This document shows, piece after piece, positions 32,447-32,851 of a DNA stretch of 32,851 nt. Every line of letters begins with the position of its first letter. The stretch's first letter is position 1. A program made the position numbers and the translations under genes. The notes under the pieces were generated by a model. The model saw nothing but the letters and a program-made list of their open reading frames with translations. It had not been told where the DNA came from and ran no database searches. This DNA is from Acidobacteriaceae bacterium (lineage in GTDB: Bacteria; Acidobacteriota; Terriglobia; Terriglobales; Acidobacteriaceae). The DNA is taken from positions 1 through 32,851 of the forward strand of contig PLBY01000128.1 of NCBI GenBank assembly GCA_003134655.1. The letters run 5' to 3'.

Positions 32447-32851
32447 ATGGCAAACGTCAAATCCTGTACTCATATCAAAGTCTCCGGCGTCCGTTGCGGC
32501 TCCCCCGCTCTCCGCGGAGAGCAGTTCTGCTACTTCCACCAGCGCATGCTTCGCACCGTCCGCTACCCCGCCTCCCGCATCCGCCACGCCGCCCTCCTCG
32601 AGGACGAAGAGTCCATCCAGGTCGCCCTCATGGAAACCATCAACGCCCTGCTGCTCGGCACCATCGAAATCAAACGCGCCGAACTCATCCTCCGCGCCCT
32701 CAACACCGCCGTCCGCAACGCACGCCGCGTCAACTTCGGACTCCACTCCGACCGCATGGTCAAAGAGATCCCCGACTATCCCACCCCGCCCCTCGAACAA
32801 GTCGACGAACAATACGCCAAAGAACTCCGCCTCAAAGAGCAACGCGCCGAA
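32447..32851 (+). CDS. Cys/His-rich protein of unknown function, cut by the right edge
   Basis: ATG 32447 opens 135 codons with no stop before the window ends. The N-terminus MANVKSCTHIKVSGVRCGSP continues to EQFCYFHQR, giving a C-x2-H ... C ... C-x2-H-like metal-site pattern (Cys7, Cys17, Cys28, His31). A helical part (ALLEDEESIQVALMETINALL, IEIKRAELILRALNTAV) follows. A weak GAGAGG lies 12 bases before the ATG. GC-rich codon use matches the host rather than the ATPase island. I do not recognise the family; a small zinc-binding or nucleic-acid protein is possible. Confidence 0.75.
   Translation, partial: MANVKSCTHIKVSGVRCGSPALRGEQFCYFHQRMLRTVRYPASRIRHAALLEDEESIQVALMETINALLLGTIEIKRAELILRALNTAVRNARRVNFGLHSDRMVKEIPDYPTPPLEQVDEQYAKELRLKEQRAE

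Noticed and set aside
32402..32842. 146-codon minus-strand frame at the right edge
   Set aside because: Shadow of the plus-strand Cys/His gene, which has the better start and composition.

Overview
The window looks like chromosomal DNA of a GC-rich soil bacterium, most likely an acidobacterium of the Terriglobia (Koribacter/Sulfotelmatobacter-like). This is inferred from the gene families and from the abundance of short palindromic intergenic repeats; no taxonomic marker was searched. About 26 protein-coding loci are supported. I see no tRNA, rRNA, CRISPR array or transposase gene.

Left part (1-9600). The minus strand carries the str operon: rpsL, rpsG and the first codons of fusA cut by the left edge. 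A large plus-strand lipoprotein follows. A minus-strand run then reads thiolase, 3-hydroxyacyl-CoA dehydrogenase, enoyl-CoA hydratase, ribH, nusB. The first three make a complete acyl-CoA thiolysis / 3-hydroxyacyl-CoA oxidation / enoyl-CoA hydration set, and ribH-nusB is a common bacterial pairing. A DinB-fold protein lies to the right of the thiolase.

Middle (9700-20700). A TPR-GAF protein with a degenerate GGDEF domain is divergent from a PilZ protein and an APC amino-acid permease, suggesting a signalling locus that may have lost cyclase activity. Next comes a redox locus. A heptaheme cytochrome with C-terminal TPRs is divergent from an operon of membrane-anchored tetraheme cytochrome, a ferredoxin with four [4Fe-4S] clusters, an NrfD-like quinone-interacting membrane subunit and a DUF2339-type membrane protein. 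No molybdopterin or other catalytic subunit lies nearby.

Right part (20900-32851). There is a secreted YtcJ-like amidohydrolase, an orphan CheY-like receiver, a Crp/Fnr regulator, a stand-alone ClpB-D2-like AAA+ ATPase with a clear terminator, a LysM plus DUF4015 putative glycosidase, a 36-residue membrane peptide and a PLP aminotransferase. Then comes a GC-poorer island holding one large P-loop ATPase gene. It is split by a frameshift that puts Walker A and Walker B in different frames, and it ends in a zinc ribbon and a winged helix. The window ends inside a Cys/His-rich protein of unknown function.

The most striking non-coding feature is a set of repeat families filling nearly every gap. 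The dominant one has fixed flanks (TGTCATCCTGAGCG ... GTCGAAGCATCCCTAC) around a core that differs in sequence between copies but is self-complementary in each full copy. Repeat DNA also appears to have been incorporated into the coding ends of ribH.
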